Below are positions 63,136 to 64,000 of a stretch of DNA of 64,000 nucleotides, one piece after another. Each line of letters starts with the position of its first letter. Position 1 is the first letter of the stretch. The stretch is from assembly GCA_963738365.1 (NCBI GenBank), contig CAVTWH010000007.1, positions 62,001 to 126,000 of the forward strand, written 5' to 3'. This DNA comes from CAVTWH01 sp963738365. GTDB lineage: Bacteria; Actinomycetota; Actinomycetes; Mycobacteriales; Micromonosporaceae. The notes under the pieces are model-generated. The model saw only the letters and a program-made list of their open reading frames with translations, made no database searches and was not told where the DNA came from. The translations under genes and the position numbers were made by a program.

Positions 63136-64000
63136 CTACGGCTGCGGCGCGGGCGACTGTGCCGGGTCGTCGGCGTGGTCGACGGTGATGACGACCTTGG
63201 CGCGGGCGTGCTCGGTTTCCAGGTAGCCGATGGCGTCGGGGACCTCGGCGAGCGGGTAGCTCCGGTCGATGCGCGGGGTGAGCTTTCCGGACTCGGCGAG
63301 GTCCCGCAGTGCGGCCAGGTTCTCCCGGCTCTGCACCGCGGTGAGCAGCACCAGCCGCTGGTGGAGAAGGCGGGTGAGCAGCTGAGACCTGATCATCAGA
63401 CCGAGAGGTCCGAGCAGGGTACCGCCCTTGGAGACCCCGCCGCCGGAGAGGATGAGGGTGCCGTTCGGGGTCAGTGCGCGCCGGAGCGCGGTCAGCGACC
63501 GGTTGCCCACCAGGTCCAGCACGACGTCGTAGCGGCGACCGGCGCGGGTGAAGTCGGCGCTCGTGTAGTCGATGACCTCATCGGCGCCCGCTGACCGGAC
63601 CAGGTCGAGGTTTCTGGTGCTGCAGACGCCGGTCACCGCCGCGCCGAAGGCCTTGCCGAGCTGGACCGCGAACAGGCCGACGCCGCCGGAGGCGCCGTTG
63701 ACCAGCAGCTGCTGGCCCGGCTGGAGTTGGGCCACGTCCCGCAGGCCGATCAGTGCGGTGTTGGCCGCCAGCGGCAGGGCAGCCGCCTGCTCGAAGGTCA
63801 GGTTCGCCGGTTTCGGCTCGACCAGGTTGTCCGGCACGCAGACGTACTCGGCGAACGCCCCGTCGACTTCGCCGAACACCTCGTCGCCCGGAGCGAACCG
63901 GGTCACCGCCCGGCCGACGGCGGCCACCCGCCCGGCGAAGTCCCGGCCCCGGATGCCGGCCTTCGGCGCGCGGAAGCCGAACTGCGGAGTCAGCCGCATG
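63136..64000 (-). CDS. Quinone-oxidoreductase-type (zinc-binding dehydrogenase family) protein, N-terminus cut by window edge
   Basis: At least 287 residues of a medium-chain dehydrogenase without zinc cysteines: GIRGRDFAGRVAAVGRAVTRFAPGDEVFGEVDGAFAEYV, PLAANTALIGLRDV and the cofactor loop LLVNGASGGVGLFAVQLGKAFG. ELDLV-type NAD(P)-binding and IDRSYPLAEVPDAIGYLETEHARAKVVI follow at the C-terminus. It most likely reduces quinones or enones with NADPH. The visible ATG at 63999 is probably internal, since about 50 residues usually precede this point; the true start lies outside the window. Confidence 0.85.
   Translation of the reverse strand, partial: MRLTPQFGFRAPKAGIRGRDFAGRVAAVGRAVTRFAPGDEVFGEVDGAFAEYVCVPDNLVEPKPANLTFEQAAALPLAANTALIGLRDVAQLQPGQQLLVNGASGGVGLFAVQLGKAFGAAVTGVCSTRNLDLVRSAGADEVIDYTSADFTRAGRRYDVVLDLVGNRSLTALRRALTPNGTLILSGGGVSKGGTLLGPLGLMIRSQLLTRLLHQRLVLLTAVQSRENLAALRDLAESGKLTPRIDRSYPLAEVPDAIGYLETEHARAKVVITVDHADDPAQSPAPQP

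Overview
The window is very GC-rich. Its genes show GC-biased third codon positions, GTG starts, F420/luciferase-like oxidoreductases, several CBM2-bearing secreted polysaccharidases and LuxR/TetR-type regulators. This fits a filamentous actinomycete, and the plant-polymer enzymes suggest a Micromonosporaceae-like or Streptomyces-like soil organism; the genus is inference. I saw no tRNA or rRNA gene, CRISPR array, transposase or replication origin.

Left part (1-13.3 kb): a compact gene set that looks like one end of a shikimate-derived secondary-metabolite cluster. It holds a truncated FAD/NAD(P)-binding protein, an AraC regulator, a PPOX-fold protein, a flavin reductase, a VAO/PCMH-type FAD oxidase, an acyl-CoA-dehydrogenase-fold hydroxylase, a DAHP synthase, a stand-alone adenylate-forming ligase, a 14-helix drug exporter with a TetR regulator, a luciferase-like monooxygenase and a chorismate synthase. 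DAHP synthase and chorismate synthase catalyse the first and last steps of the shikimate pathway, so the cluster probably raises its own chorismate supply. The reductase plus hydroxylase pair looks like a two-component FADH2 monooxygenase. The product is not identifiable from the window.

Middle part: 13.3-20.4 kb is loosely packed, with a truncated PP2C phosphatase, small stand-alone enzymes, a CBM2 protein and several gene-poor gaps. 20.5-26.6 kb holds a large LuxR-type ATPase regulator interrupted by one frameshift, three tandem alpha/beta hydrolases and an SDR, closed by a perfect 21-bp hairpin. 26.8-40.9 kb is mixed: a GH43-like secreted enzyme, an MFS pump, a PaaX-like regulator, a SulP transporter with an overlapping ArsR regulator, a hydrolase-LuxR fusion next to a hotdog protein and an LLM oxidoreductase, a DinB-like protein facing a TetR regulator across a clear operator, and a zinc alcohol dehydrogenase.

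Right part (41.2-57.6 kb): a plant cell-wall degradation island. It has a GH10 xylanase, a clan-A arabinofuranosidase-like enzyme, a CE2-like acetyl esterase, a CE12-like rhamnogalacturonan acetylesterase (all with CBM2) and a GH62 arabinofuranosidase with a ricin-type module. It also holds a divergent NarL-type two-component system and a secreted seven-repeat RCC1 protein. GAAACTTTC-type motifs and a perfect LacI-type palindrome lie in the upstream regions.

Far right (57.75-63.1 kb): an assimilatory nitrate/nitrite reductase operon (nasA-like, a small protein, nirB-like, nirD-like). It is broken by dozens of single-base indels and one in-frame stop, although codon structure between them is intact. 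This suggests either a local sequence-quality problem or very recent decay. A quinone-oxidoreductase-type gene runs off the right edge. Many convergent gene pairs are separated by strong 16-18 bp GC-rich hairpins.
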